Counted from the first letter of the stretch, positions 52,553 through 61,514 are shown. The stretch: 64,000 bases of DNA from JAPXLN01 sp033809515 (GCA_033809515.1 JAPXLN010000008.1:10838-74837); one strand, 5' to 3'. A program made the numbers and translations. The notes: generated from the letters alone by a model not told the origin.

Positions 52553-54245
52553 GATTCGCTATATCTTCTATCGGGACAATTCCCCGAACCTCTAAACGGT
52601 CTGGATACACCCACAGCTTAACTTGTAACCTGTCAAGCAGTTCCTCCCAGGTTACTATTCTTTGTGGGAACCCGACCGTTAAATGTTTTTCATCGTGAAC
52701 CTTCACAAAGGCAATATTTTCAGTAATTTTATCGTCATCCGGCTGGTATCGGACATCAAACAGTTCCTCTTCAATCGCTTCTTTCACAACAGCAATATTC
52801 TGCTCTAGCTTTGTAAGGTTTTCCATCTCCGGCCAGTAATGCTCATAACGCCTACGGACAGCAAGCTCTTGCTCCTTCAATTCATTGATTTGCCGCTTAT
52901 AATCTTCGTGAGACAAAGCCCCGTCAACATAGACAGTAGCGAGCCTTTTCTGCTTCTCCTGCAGATGAGAAATTTGCTCTGTTATGGGAGAGAGCAGGGT
53001 TTCAAGTTCTTCTTTCCGGCGTTCCAGCGAACCGACGTACTCCTCGATGGCTTTCCGCATCTGGTCTTTGTCTTGAAGCATATCAATAAGCCGTTTTTTG
53101 ACTTCTGCAGTAACTGCTTCGCCGTCAAGCACAGGGCTGTCGCATTTCGGGCTCCCGTCAAGGTGATATTGTTTCAATTTCCCGTTGCACTTGAAAACCA
53201 GCTTTGTGCCTTTGTTATACATAGCATCGTGAAACGGGCGCTGGCAGACACCGCAGAAGATACGACCGGCAAGTATAGGCTTGGGCCTCTTGCGGTTAAA
53301 CCCGCCTCTGGACTGCACTCTCTTTTCCTGCGCTTTCTCCCAGAGCATCTTGTCAATTATCGGCGGGAAGTCTACCTCAAACCACCCATCAGTTTTTTCT
53401 TTCTTTATTTTTTCGATTTGTTCTGGACTGACCTGCATTTTATCACCCCTCCAAAGATAATTTGTCCCAGCGTAAACGGTGTGAGTAAGAATACGCTGGA
53501 CAGTAGCGTCGCTCCAGTGAGCCTGCATCTTACCAGCGCGCCCTTTTCGAGTTTTGCGAAATTGGTTAGGCGTGGGTATTCCAAGTTCAGTCAGCTTTTC
53601 GGCAATCCGCACCATACCCAAGGGTTGTCCCAACTCGTCTCCATAGACGTACCATTGGAAAATAAGCTTAACTATCTTGGCTTCATCTTCTCGAATTACC
53701 CATTTTTCTTTTTCGTCGTCCCACCTGTAGCCGAACGGCTGAGAGCCGCCAGAATACTTGCCTGCTTTTGCCAGCTTTTTCTTGCCGGTCACCGTCCTTA
53801 ATTTGATAACTTCCCTTTCGTACTCCGCAAAGGTGGCGAGGATGTTTGACTGCAGTTTGCCTTCAGGAGTGTCGTCGTTAGACCCCTGCACGAAAATAAA
53901 GCCGTCTCCTTTAAGGCCGCACCGCCTTACTTTTCGGGCTTCGTCCCGCAGGGCGGCAAAAAGGGCTAAAGAGCGGGAAAGCCTGTCTTGGCGGTAGACG
54001 AAAATAGCGTCGTATTCTCCCGCTTGGTATTTCTCCCAAAGCTGATGGAGCACTGGCCTCGCATCAATCCCCAGTGCTCCGCTGTATCCGTCTTCTTTGA
54101 AAATGTCTTCTTCTGTAACGTGGTAACCGCGCCTTTTTGCTTCCTCCATGCAGATTTCCGCTTGGGTATCGAGAGAAGTCCCCTCTGCTTGGTCTTCTGT
54201 GGAAACCCGACAGAGGACAGCGGCACGCTTTATTAACTGCTTCAT
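52539..54245 (-). CDS. Large serine recombinase (integrase) of the element
   Basis: 568 aa. The N-terminal resolvase domain has the nucleophile Ser15 in LCRVSTEDQAEGTSLDTQ and the Arg-rich YRQDRLSRSL, followed by the recombinase domain (about 185-300), a zinc ribbon (CGVC ... FKCNG ... PKCDSP, about 335-375) and a long coiled coil (about 405-475) as in phage-type large serine integrases. It sits at the left end of the element, as expected. Its last codons, K C C stop, cross the attL junction: TGC TGT TGA come from the exporter gene. In the excised circle the same frame would go on through the right end for 19 other residues. It would carry out attP x attB insertion. Confidence 0.93.
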   Translation of the reverse strand: MKQLIKRAAVLCRVSTEDQAEGTSLDTQAEICMEEAKRRGYHVTEEDIFKEDGYSGALGIDARPVLHQLWEKYQAGEYDAIFVYRQDRLSRSLALFAALRDEARKVRRCGLKGDGFIFVQGSNDDTPEGKLQSNILATFAEYEREVIKLRTVTGKKKLAKAGKYSGGSQPFGYRWDDEKEKWVIREDEAKIVKLIFQWYVYGDELGQPLGMVRIAEKLTELGIPTPNQFRKTRKGRAGKMQAHWSDATVQRILTHTVYAGTNYLWRGDKMQVSPEQIEKIKKEKTDGWFEVDFPPIIDKMLWEKAQEKRVQSRGGFNRKRPKPILAGRIFCGVCQRPFHDAMYNKGTKLVFKCNGKLKQYHLDGSPKCDSPVLDGEAVTAEVKKRLIDMLQDKDQMRKAIEEYVGSLERRKEELETLLSPITEQISHLQEKQKRLATVYVDGALSHEDYKRQINELKEQELAVRRRYEHYWPEMENLTKLEQNIAVVKEAIEEELFDVRYQPDDDKITENIAFVKVHDEKHLTVGFPQRIVTWEELLDRLQVKLWVYPDRLEVRGIVPIEDIANPKCC

Positions 54246-54256
54246 GCTACCACCTA

Positions 54257-54802
54257 CTAATTCTCTTTTGCACCTTTGTCAATATAAATCGGTATCTTTA
54301 AAGTATCTCCCGCTTTGATAAAGTGAGGGTCAGCAATGTTGTTAAGCTCTAAAACCTGTTTGGCATACCATTCATAATTCATTCTGAAATGCTCGTTCAT
54401 AAAGTACGGGTTGATAATGTCAACCAGCGTATCTCCTGGCTGAATGGTTATTTCCCTTATCTCCTTTAACTCCCATACATCATCGGGACGGTTTGAAATA
54501 TTTATACCGCTGGGTATGCCTACTTTATCGGGGTCAAAATATTCTTCGGGTGGTATTACCTTGTATCCGTCCTTAACGATATACCAAACACCGGTAGTTT
54601 TGTTAATATACCGGCCTGTCTGTTCGTCATAAGTATATCCCTCAAGCGGTTCAACCTTTTCCTCGGATAAGATTTTTCCGGCGGCATCAACTGTAACTTT
54701 ACTACCGTCCGGCAATATTTTCTCCCGTGTTTCTATCTTTCCACAGCCAGCAAGGCTGATAATTGCCAGTCCTAACACAAGTAAAAGACTTATGCGTTTC
54801 AA
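54257..54802 (-). CDS. LysM-domain lipoprotein
   Basis: A 181-aa secreted lipoprotein. A signal sequence (LLLVLGLAIISLAGC) ends in the lipobox LAGC, so the mature Cys is acylated. The C-terminal LysM domain (about 115-175) shows EITIQPGDTLVDIINPYFMN and AGDTLKIPIYI, a fold that binds peptidoglycan. Start TTG 54802 is chosen because GGAGGTGAT lies just upstream and places the signal sequence at the N-terminus; an earlier ATG adds a non-hydrophobic tail. Inside the element it may act at the surface, for example in exclusion of other elements; that is a guess. It lies 11 bases before the recombinase start on the same strand. Confidence 0.82.
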   Translation of the reverse strand: MKRISLLLVLGLAIISLAGCGKIETREKILPDGSKVTVDAAGKILSEEKVEPLEGYTYDEQTGRYINKTTGVWYIVKDGYKVIPPEEYFDPDKVGIPSGINISNRPDDVWELKEIREITIQPGDTLVDIINPYFMNEHFRMNYEWYAKQVLELNNIADPHFIKAGDTLKIPIYIDKGAKEN

Positions 54803-55022
54803 CTGTATCACCTCCGGCAAACAGTTTTCCAATTTATATTTTACTACAATAAAAGGTTGCCCTCAATGAGTATATCCCGTTTTTCCTTCTTCAAAAAGAA
54901 AGTTGCTTATACCTTCCGGAGTATAAATATATTGACGAAAAAAGTTCCGTAGGGCATAGAGTCGTATAATTAGTTGTAATCTGACAAAACGTAAGAGTAA
55001 AGCGAGAGTGCCGCTGTTTTGA

Positions 55023-55406
55023 TTAGGCGGCACTCTCATTTCCTTCCTTTCCCGAAGTCTCCTCCTTTTTTCTTTCTACTTTGTAACGGGCGATTTCCTC
55101 TTCCACTTTAGCGATTTTTTCCCTGTAAAACTCAATCCGCAGTTTTTGCTCCGCCAGCTTCAGTTCCAGCTTATCAATTGTTAACTGGTCGGCTCCAGCC
55201 TGCATTGCGTCAGTGTACTCTACGGCGTACTTATCCTGCATCTGCACCGCATAAGAAAGGTTAGCGCGGTAAGTCGCCCGTCTCTTCTGCAGCTCCTGCA
55301 GTTTAGGGTCTTGTTCCTTACCCTCTGCGGAAACAGTAAACTCAACCTTCATTTTTTCCGTCTCCTCTTTCTTAGATTTTTGGACTGTTTGGTTGTTACC
55401 TGCCAT
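55023..55406 (-). CDS. Charged coiled-coil protein of the element
   Basis: A 127-aa Lys/Glu-rich protein, predicted to be nearly all helix from about residue 40: LQELQKRRATYRANLSYAVQ, then LELKLAEQKLRIEFYREKIA. No enzyme motif is present. ATG 55406 has AAGGAGG 9 bases upstream; the earlier ATG at 55415 directly touches the ribosome site. It is the last of a row of three small minus-strand genes. Function unknown, possibly a DNA- or protein-binding accessory factor. Confidence 0.65.
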   Translation of the reverse strand: MAGNNQTVQKSKKEETEKMKVEFTVSAEGKEQDPKLQELQKRRATYRANLSYAVQMQDKYAVEYTDAMQAGADQLTIDKLELKLAEQKLRIEFYREKIAKVEEEIARYKVERKKEETSGKEGNESAA

Positions 55407-55424
55407 TTTACTCATCCTCCTTTT

Positions 55425-55553
55425 TTACCTCTCGCTCCAAAATTTTTTCAATCGTAAAAGAGCAGTATCCACATCCCTGCCGGAATTCTTAAAGTGGCCG
55501 TGGATACAACCCAACTCATAAACCAGAGAAGCTGGAGCCTCTTTTACGAGCAC
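55425..55553 (-). CDS. 42-aa small protein of the element
   Basis: A 42-codon frame with GTG at 55553, overlapping the 3' end of the preceding small gene in another frame. It contains ELGCIHGHFKNSGRDVDTAL and ends with basic and aromatic residues. The stop lies just before the ribosome site of the coiled-coil gene, which fits a compact row of coupled genes. No family is recognised; confidence rests on spacing and protein-like composition. Confidence 0.4.
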   Translation of the reverse strand: MLVKEAPASLVYELGCIHGHFKNSGRDVDTALLRLKKFWSER

Positions 55554-55672
55554 TCCAGCTTCCGTTCCGCGACCTTAATACAGTTTTCTTGTTCCGGGAT
55601 GTCACCGCTTTGTTTCAAACAGCGGATGATTTCCCGCACTTTCTTTTTGGCTTCTCTCTTGTTCAACGGCAT
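55544..55672 (-). CDS. 42-aa basic protein of the element
   Basis: A 42-codon frame, MPLNKREAKKKVREIIRCLK at its start, with AAGGAG five bases before ATG 55672. It is basic and helical, and first in the minus-strand row that runs toward the recombinase. Its stop overlaps the start of the next small frame. No family is recognised. A divergent promoter region lies upstream. Confidence 0.45.
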   Translation of the reverse strand: MPLNKREAKKKVREIIRCLKQSGDIPEQENCIKVAERKLECS

Positions 55673-55759
55673 CAACTCCTTATCTGTTAAATATTTCCAT
55701 CTGCTTAATTATATTATAATGTACATCCATGAAAATTTAAAGAGGGAACCAAAAATTTT

Positions 55760-55843
55760 GTCAAAATTTGGCTTTTTTTCGTGCACTCTTTGGTCAAAGG
55801 TCAAAAATTTTGAGCTTCTTATTGAAAGTTGCTGAGGTCAAAT
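55760..55843. repeat. GGTCAAA iteron-like repeats, left cluster
   Basis: Copies of (G)GTCAAA begin at 55760, 55792, 55799 and 55836, all in the same orientation, in an AT-rich stretch upstream of the primase gene. TTTTGAGCTT at 55808 recurs after the gene. This is the layout of replication iterons or of an autoregulatory operator. Confidence 0.6.
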
Positions 55844-55850
55844 GTATAAT
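55822..55850 (+). promoter_or_regulatory. Sigma-70/A promoter of the primase gene
   Basis: TTGAAA (55822-55827) and TATAAT (55845-55850) are exactly 17 bases apart. A GGTCAAA repeat (55836-55842) lies inside the spacer, so whatever binds the repeats would block this promoter. The ATG of the primase gene follows 28 bases later behind GAGGAGG. Confidence 0.85.
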
Positions 55851-55878
55851 ATTACCATAGGCAGAGGAGGTTTTAAGT

Positions 55879-57906
55879 ATGAAGAAGTGGAGAGTTGATT
55901 TTAACGAGTCTCTTCATCCCGAACCTTGGCGGGATTTTTACGCCCGCTATTTTCCTGAACTGGACAGGATGGACATAAAGGAAGACGGCTTCACCGTCCA
56001 ATCTTTAAAGTGCTTATACCACAGCGACCGGAAGCCTTCCGCGACGGTCAACGTCAAGTCGGGCTTTTACGTCTGCCATGTGTGCGGGAGCTTTTCGCCG
56101 TACCGCTTTTTAGTTGAAATTGCAGGCATTGCGCCGGAAGACGCGAGCTATTTTATAAACGACTACCTCCGCGAGCTTTACGTAAAAGACGAACGGACAG
56201 GAAGCTACCTCCGAGCGTTCCCCCACTACGACCCCAGCCACACCTATATCCCCACACCCGGGCAGGAAGAGGAATTTGAAGAGTTTATCAAAGAAGCAAA
56301 AGCGCGTCTGCGCCCGGAACTGCCGATTGTCCAAGAGTACATTACCGCCAGAGGAATCAAATACGAGATGCTGGAGCGTTTCGAATGGGGTTATGTCCCC
56401 CATGACGAAGAGGCAGGACAGGTTGAATGCTTGGTAGTCCCTTTTCGCGTGAGGGGCAAAATCAGGGCTATCAGAGGTAGGGCTTACGACGGCAGGAAAG
56501 GAGCGGTTAAAAACTCCCGCTTTTCATTGTGGAACCTCGACAGCCTTGAGGGGAAGAGCCAAGCAGTTATAGTAGAGGGAGAAAGCGATGCTCTAAGGAC
56601 TATCCGAGCCCTTGAAGCCTGTGGCGTGGACATCCCTGTGGTAAGCGTGCCGGGTAACAATTTCCGCAAAGAATGGAAGCGGGAATTTGAAGGCATACGC
56701 ACTATCTACCTTATCCCGCAGGACGACGACGCCAGCGCAAACTTCGTGAGGTCTGCCTTAACGGTACTCGGAGAAGAACGCTGTAAAGTCGTTGAACTGC
56801 CGTGGAAGCGGGGAGATGTCGGCAAAGACATCTGCGAGTGGTTGACCCGCAACGACCATACCGACCAGGAACTGGTAGAGCTAATCCCGCTTGAAGAACA
56901 CCAAGACCGGTTTTCCCGCTACTACAGGGTGGAAGAACTGCTGAAGAGAGAGCCTGCGGAGCCTGACTGGTTGGTAAGAGGGTTGATAGCTAGAGGGCAA
57001 AAAATCCTTGTCCAAGGGCCGCCGAAGCAGATGAAGACGTGGTTTGTCTTAAGTTTATTGAAAGCGCTCAGCCGCGGAGAAAACGTCTGCGGCGTACCGT
57101 TCTGGAAGACTACCGTTTCTGGAGTTAAAGCTGTTATGGTGGAGGAAGAACATTCAACCAACGCTTTAATACAGAGAGTACAGCAGAGCCTTGCCGGTAC
57201 AAGCAACATCGTCATTCCGCACAGGACAGGCGTGAAACTGCTACCAAAAAACCCGGAATTTGAAGACCTGCTCAAATTTATTGACGAGTTCCGGCCTGAC
57301 CTGCTCGTGCTAGACCCACTGAGAAGTTTCTTCGACGGAGACGAAAACGACTCTTCCGTCATGCAGCAGGTATTTGCGCCGCTGAATTTGCTCCTCCGCA
57401 AGTACCCCCAGATGGCAGTCGTCGTCGTTGACCATACCGCAAAAAAACCGTCGGACGTTCTGGTGTATGCCAGCAGGGGGTCTTCAGTCAAAGGGGCGGA
57501 AATGGACGGCGTGATAGACATCCGCAAATTCCAGAAAGACGAAGATGTAGGTGTCGTCGTTACCGGAGAGTTCCGCGACGCTGAGACTGTAGAGAATTTG
57601 AGCCTAAAATTCAAAGATGGGAATCTGGTTTACGATGACGGTTTCCGCATCAACATCAAGCTGAAAGACAGCGAAGTGCGCCTGCAGAAGCTGGCGAAGC
57701 TGTTGACACAGCGAAGCTACACGCAGAAAGAGCTAACCGATTTGCTGAAAGTCAGCGACCAGACTGTGAGAAACGACATCAGCAAACTGCGGGCAGGTGG
57801 ATTCACGATAGAGGAAGAAGGGGGACATCAAGGGTCTCCAAAAACTTACACTCTTACAAAGACGCCCGACGGTTGGAAAGCGGACGACGAAGATAGCGGT
57901 GAATGA
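55879..57906 (+). CDS. Primase (CHC2 + Toprim) fused to RepA-like ATPase with C-terminal wHTH
   Basis: 675 aa. A CHC2-type zinc site is C45, H48, C66 and C69 (CLYHSD ... FYVCHVC). A Toprim domain follows at about 228-320 (VIVEGESDALR, then LIPQDDDASA). Then comes a RecA-fold RepA/Rep-like ATPase: GPPKQMKTW at about 380, Walker B LLVLDPLRSFFDG at about 475 and VVVVDHTAKK. A winged helix (about 595-650, LTDLLKVSDQTVRNDISKL) ends the protein. This combines primer synthesis, helicase-type ATPase and DNA binding, as in replication proteins of plasmids and satellites. GGTCAAA repeats lie on both sides of the gene. GAGGAGG precedes ATG. Confidence 0.88.
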   Translation: MKKWRVDFNESLHPEPWRDFYARYFPELDRMDIKEDGFTVQSLKCLYHSDRKPSATVNVKSGFYVCHVCGSFSPYRFLVEIAGIAPEDASYFINDYLRELYVKDERTGSYLRAFPHYDPSHTYIPTPGQEEEFEEFIKEAKARLRPELPIVQEYITARGIKYEMLERFEWGYVPHDEEAGQVECLVVPFRVRGKIRAIRGRAYDGRKGAVKNSRFSLWNLDSLEGKSQAVIVEGESDALRTIRALEACGVDIPVVSVPGNNFRKEWKREFEGIRTIYLIPQDDDASANFVRSALTVLGEERCKVVELPWKRGDVGKDICEWLTRNDHTDQELVELIPLEEHQDRFSRYYRVEELLKREPAEPDWLVRGLIARGQKILVQGPPKQMKTWFVLSLLKALSRGENVCGVPFWKTTVSGVKAVMVEEEHSTNALIQRVQQSLAGTSNIVIPHRTGVKLLPKNPEFEDLLKFIDEFRPDLLVLDPLRSFFDGDENDSSVMQQVFAPLNLLLRKYPQMAVVVVDHTAKKPSDVLVYASRGSSVKGAEMDGVIDIRKFQKDEDVGVVVTGEFRDAETVENLSLKFKDGNLVYDDGFRINIKLKDSEVRLQKLAKLLTQRSYTQKELTDLLKVSDQTVRNDISKLRAGGFTIEEEGGHQGSPKTYTLTKTPDGWKADDEDSGE

Positions 57907-57925
57907 ACACTTACCGCGCACGGAA

Positions 57926-58124
57926 GGTCAAAATGTCAAACCCGCTATATATATTTTTGAGCTTTGACCTTGGTCAAAGACGGGTTCGTCTGAAGCCGCT
58001 GAAGCGGGACCGCGTTGTAGACGACGGTTCCACGCTCGGCAGGGCTTCAGCAAACCTTACCCGGCGGTTTGAGGCAGTAAGCCCAAAACAAGAATTATTA
58101 CTAAACTTTGAGCTTTGAGCTTGA
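57926..58124. repeat. GGTCAAA / CTTTGAG repeats, right cluster
   Basis: GGTCAAA starts at 57926 and TGTCAAA at 57934. The dyad CTTTGACC/GGTCAAAG around TT occupies 57962-57979. CTTTGAG is repeated in tandem at 58106-58119. The cluster holds the same heptamer as the left cluster and follows directly after the primase gene, next to the AT-rich run CCCGCTATATATATTTTT, a candidate unwinding element. Confidence 0.6.
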
Positions 58125-58171
58125 TTGTTTGATAACTCTTTCCGATAAATAACCAAAGGAGGTTGGCGCAG

Positions 58172-58450
58172 TTGACTGTTCTCCAAAAAGAGATTGCACA
58201 GCCGCAGGTGGTTATCCAATCTGACGGGCGCATTAATATCCCCAAAAAAGAAGACGGCAGTGTCTGGACGCTGGAAGAATTGAGAGAAAAAATGAAGTGG
58301 AGCCGCTGGCCGATGTTCGATGAACTTGAGCCGCTTTTCCGCAGGTGGTGGGAACTCCGCTACAAAAACCGGTTCCACCGTTACTGGACAGTTGAAGAGC
58401 TAATGGAGATGAAGGACATCCAGCAGTTTTTGGGGTTGGAGAGCGGTTAA
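58172..58450 (+). CDS. Small unknown protein downstream of the primase
   Basis: A 92-aa protein with a beta-rich start (QPQVVIQSDGRINIPKKEDG) and a helical, Trp-rich end (LREKMKWSRWPMFDELEPLF; WELRYKNRFHRYWTVEELME). TTG 58172 has AAAGGAGG 9 bases upstream; the TTG at 58163 touches that site. It is probably transcribed with the primase and may be a helper in replication. No family is recognised. Confidence 0.6.
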   Translation: MTVLQKEIAQPQVVIQSDGRINIPKKEDGSVWTLEELREKMKWSRWPMFDELEPLFRRWWELRYKNRFHRYWTVEELMEMKDIQQFLGLESG

Positions 58451-58472
58451 TTCAATTATTTCGGAGGTGTTA

Positions 58473-58895
58473 TGTTAATGTCAATCAAAAATTAGGCCAC
58501 TTACCGGTTAGAAATTAGGCCACCCAGGTAAAAAATTAATCATCAATGGTTTGTTTGGCAAGAGCCTGTTTAAAGCGGTAACTCTCACCGTTAATGTTTA
58601 AAATATGAGCCTTGTGGGTTAATCGGTCCAGTAAAGCAGCCGTCATTTGATCATCCAATAACACCTCCGTCCATTTTGGAAATTCTAGATTAGTGGTAAT
58701 AATAATGCTACCTCTTTCATTCCTGCATGAGCAGAATTAAAATAGTAATTCAGTTCCTGTTTTCTGAAAGGTACATATCCAAGCTCATCTATGATAACCA
58801 GATGATAAGCGGAATATTGTGCTTTTCAAGCCTGTTTGAACGATATTCTTGTTGAGCTGCAAGAAGTTCATTTATCAACCCGGCTGCAGTAAAAA
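58473..58895 (-). pseudogene. istB: Decayed IS21-family remnant with istB fragment
   Basis: On the minus strand the stop is at 58536 and the frame reads back through IIITTNLEFPKWTEVLLDDQ and DRLTHKAHILNINGESYRFK, a good match to the IstB transposition helper. Further upstream LVIIDELGYVPFRKQELNYY is in another frame, so at least two frameshifts exist. The plus-strand start TGTTAATGTCAAT (58473) followed by two AATTAGGCCAC repeats (58490-58500, 58513-58523) looks like an IS21-type terminal region. istA and the other end are missing. Confidence 0.8.
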
Positions 58896-58979
58896 ATTTT
58901 ACTTTTAATCCTTTCCTGCAGGATGGGTGGTTTTACTTCCTGTTGGATATTTAATCATGACTATAATTTACTTTCTTAA

Positions 58980-61514
58980 CTATATACCGTTTCCATTGTC
59001 ATCTAATACTGCGTCTAAACTAGATGTAAACAATTCTTCCTTATTTTCTCTCAAATACTTAAAAAAGGTGTCAAAGTCTTTTGGAGAAAGAAAGTGGAAG
59101 TAGTACTGAATTTCATTTTGCAATATATTCAGTGTTTTAAAGTGTTCATATGCATAACGATACTTCCCTTTATTCTCTGTAGATGTATCACTAATTTCTT
59201 CATCACCTTTAATTTCAATAACAATAATCCGGTTCTCTTTTTTTATGAAAAAATCAGGATTAAAAAAACCCCGTTTAGTATGCTCGCCTTTTCTCCAAGC
59301 ATATTCAATAGAATAAAAATCTCGGTCAGTAGATTTAATCCATGCGTCAATTTTTTGCGAATTTTCAAGTTTAATTAACTGCCTTACAAAATCACGTTCC
59401 GGTTTGTGATTAGCAATTACTATGTTCAATGGTGTTTTAAACAAATAAGAGTTGTCTATATACTGCCAAGCCGAGCGTGGTAATGTTTCATCGTTTTTAA
59501 TTTCCTCTAAAACTTTTTTATTCTCTTCATTACTATCTCTAAGAGAAAGTTCATCTGCAAATACTGTCACATCTCCTTTCCGTAAAGAAGCTATTCCAGC
59601 ACTATCTTTTGACCTACTTTCGGTGTTAACGGTAAAGACTGCTTCAGGTTTCATCTGATAGCGAACACGTTTAGCAGCCCCTCTGTGAATCGTACCAAAA
59701 GCTGCATAGAGTCGCTGCCTATTTTCCTCACTAACTAAATCTTCTTTCTCACCGATTCTGTTTAATGATTCCTTTACCAGTTTCTTTATCCACTCAAGAT
59801 TATAACGCTCTGTATAATTTGTCTCTCCCTCGTTTTCCATATCAATTGAACTTAAACGATAATGAATAGCTTCAGCGACCTCATCTAAACTATACATCCT
59901 ATAGCGTACTAATGTTTTTCGTGTATATAACCCATCTGTAATACTTTCATAAGTTGTCTCACGCACTAATTCCGGTGATTGCGATATTAATTTTACATAA
60001 CCTTTATTAAAATTGTATTCTTCTGTTTGCTCATACTCTTCGACAGTTTGCAGTTTATTGTAGTTGATTTTATGTAGATTAAAATTATAGTTATTTTCTT
60101 TAGCGATAATGTAGGAGTACACTCTTTTTTCTATTTCCATTACTTCATCAACTAAATCTTTAATTCTACTAGACCAAGAATCGTGATTAAAAACAGTAAC
60201 AGAAAGACGCTCACCTTTATATTGCTCTGGAATACGGAGGCCTCTACCTAGCACTTGTGCAATTAATAATTTACTATTAAAAGCCCTCTCCTCATGTGGT
60301 ACAACTTGAAAAACATTTTGTACATCCCAACCTTCAGTAAGCATACTAACAGAGGTAATCCATTCAACAGGATTCTCTTTTTTATCAACATCTGATAAAG
60401 CTGCAACATTTGACTGATGTTCTCTCGCGGAAGTAACAATAAGTACTTTTTTTAATGCTTCCTCACGTGTTATTTTTTCAAATTCCACCAAGAAGTCAAT
60501 CAAATCATTAGTTAAATTTTTACAGGTCGAGATATCACGAGTTACAAGTATAGTCAACGGCTTAACTTTTCTGTACTTTAATTTGTATTCATTATGATTG
60601 TTCCATATTTTTTGGAATTTCTCGTATTGTGATTGTGAGGCGTCTTCCGCAACATAATCAACAGTTTTAACAAAACCTTGTTCAATTGCCTGCCTTAGTG
60701 AGTATCTATAAATAACATCCGCAAAATAATCATTTTCTAAATAACATGTTCCTGAGAAACCTACTAAATATTTGAAACCGAATTTTTCATCGCATAAAAA
60801 CTCTTTCCATTTCTTTATTTCACGACTTGTTGCATCCCTTCCAGTGGGCTTATTGTAAACATGGTGAACTTCATCATTTAATACAAGAGTGTTTTTACCT
60901 TTAGATAATAAACTGTCTCTAATAGAAGATTTAACATGTTCTAACGTTGCATGAAAATTTTCTATGCATATAGTTCCTGATATAACAGATTCTGTTCCAT
61001 TAATAATATGAGGATTTCTTATTACTGCTGAATTTGGGATGAGGTCTTTTAAATCCGCATCAGATGAAAGTTTTTGAAATTTTTTAGTTAACTCCTCCTC
61101 AATGGTTAAAGACGGACATAAAACGAGAACTCTATCTATTATACCTTCAGCTAACATTATACGTGCGATTCCGTACATTACATAGCTTTTACCTGTACCG
61201 GTTGCGAAATCGATTGAGCAAGACAATTTATCTGGAAATTGTAAGTGGTTAACCATTTCTTTAAAAGAGCCATAACGTTCTTGTATCTTTTCATTAGATA
61301 AGTAATTTTCTTCTGCAAGTGCATGTAAGTCTTTATATCTACCACCAATAAGATAATAAAGAGCAGCTTTTATTGCTTGTTTTTGATATTCCCGTGTGCC
61401 ACACAAAGCATCTAAAAAAGGCTCATATTTGGTTATGTCAAATTTGGCGGGGTCAATGCTTTGGCTAACCCTGAAAACTAAATCCTCATTAAGAAACTTT
61501 TGTTGATCTATCAT
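58980..61514 (-). CDS. Type III restriction enzyme, Res subunit
   Basis: 844 aa. A helicase superfamily 2 motor shows Walker A DFATGTGKSYVMYG (about residue 103), the DExH-type box VLNDEVHHVYN (about 215), TRDISTCKNLTNDLIDF and the QVLGRGLRIPEQ motif VI. A C-terminal PD-(D/E)xK nuclease is seen as PDFFIKKENRIIVIEIKGDE (about 755-775). It cuts DNA when unmethylated sites are found, in complex with Mod. Its ATG overlaps the mod stop by 4 bases (ATGA). Low-GC composition compared with flanking genes is clear. Role: defence against phage or rival DNA, and retention of the element. Confidence 0.9.
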   Translation of the reverse strand: MIDQQKFLNEDLVFRVSQSIDPAKFDITKYEPFLDALCGTREYQKQAIKAALYYLIGGRYKDLHALAEENYLSNEKIQERYGSFKEMVNHLQFPDKLSCSIDFATGTGKSYVMYGIARIMLAEGIIDRVLVLCPSLTIEEELTKKFQKLSSDADLKDLIPNSAVIRNPHIINGTESVISGTICIENFHATLEHVKSSIRDSLLSKGKNTLVLNDEVHHVYNKPTGRDATSREIKKWKEFLCDEKFGFKYLVGFSGTCYLENDYFADVIYRYSLRQAIEQGFVKTVDYVAEDASQSQYEKFQKIWNNHNEYKLKYRKVKPLTILVTRDISTCKNLTNDLIDFLVEFEKITREEALKKVLIVTSAREHQSNVAALSDVDKKENPVEWITSVSMLTEGWDVQNVFQVVPHEERAFNSKLLIAQVLGRGLRIPEQYKGERLSVTVFNHDSWSSRIKDLVDEVMEIEKRVYSYIIAKENNYNFNLHKINYNKLQTVEEYEQTEEYNFNKGYVKLISQSPELVRETTYESITDGLYTRKTLVRYRMYSLDEVAEAIHYRLSSIDMENEGETNYTERYNLEWIKKLVKESLNRIGEKEDLVSEENRQRLYAAFGTIHRGAAKRVRYQMKPEAVFTVNTESRSKDSAGIASLRKGDVTVFADELSLRDSNEENKKVLEEIKNDETLPRSAWQYIDNSYLFKTPLNIVIANHKPERDFVRQLIKLENSQKIDAWIKSTDRDFYSIEYAWRKGEHTKRGFFNPDFFIKKENRIIVIEIKGDEEISDTSTENKGKYRYAYEHFKTLNILQNEIQYYFHFLSPKDFDTFFKYLRENKEELFTSSLDAVLDDNGNGI

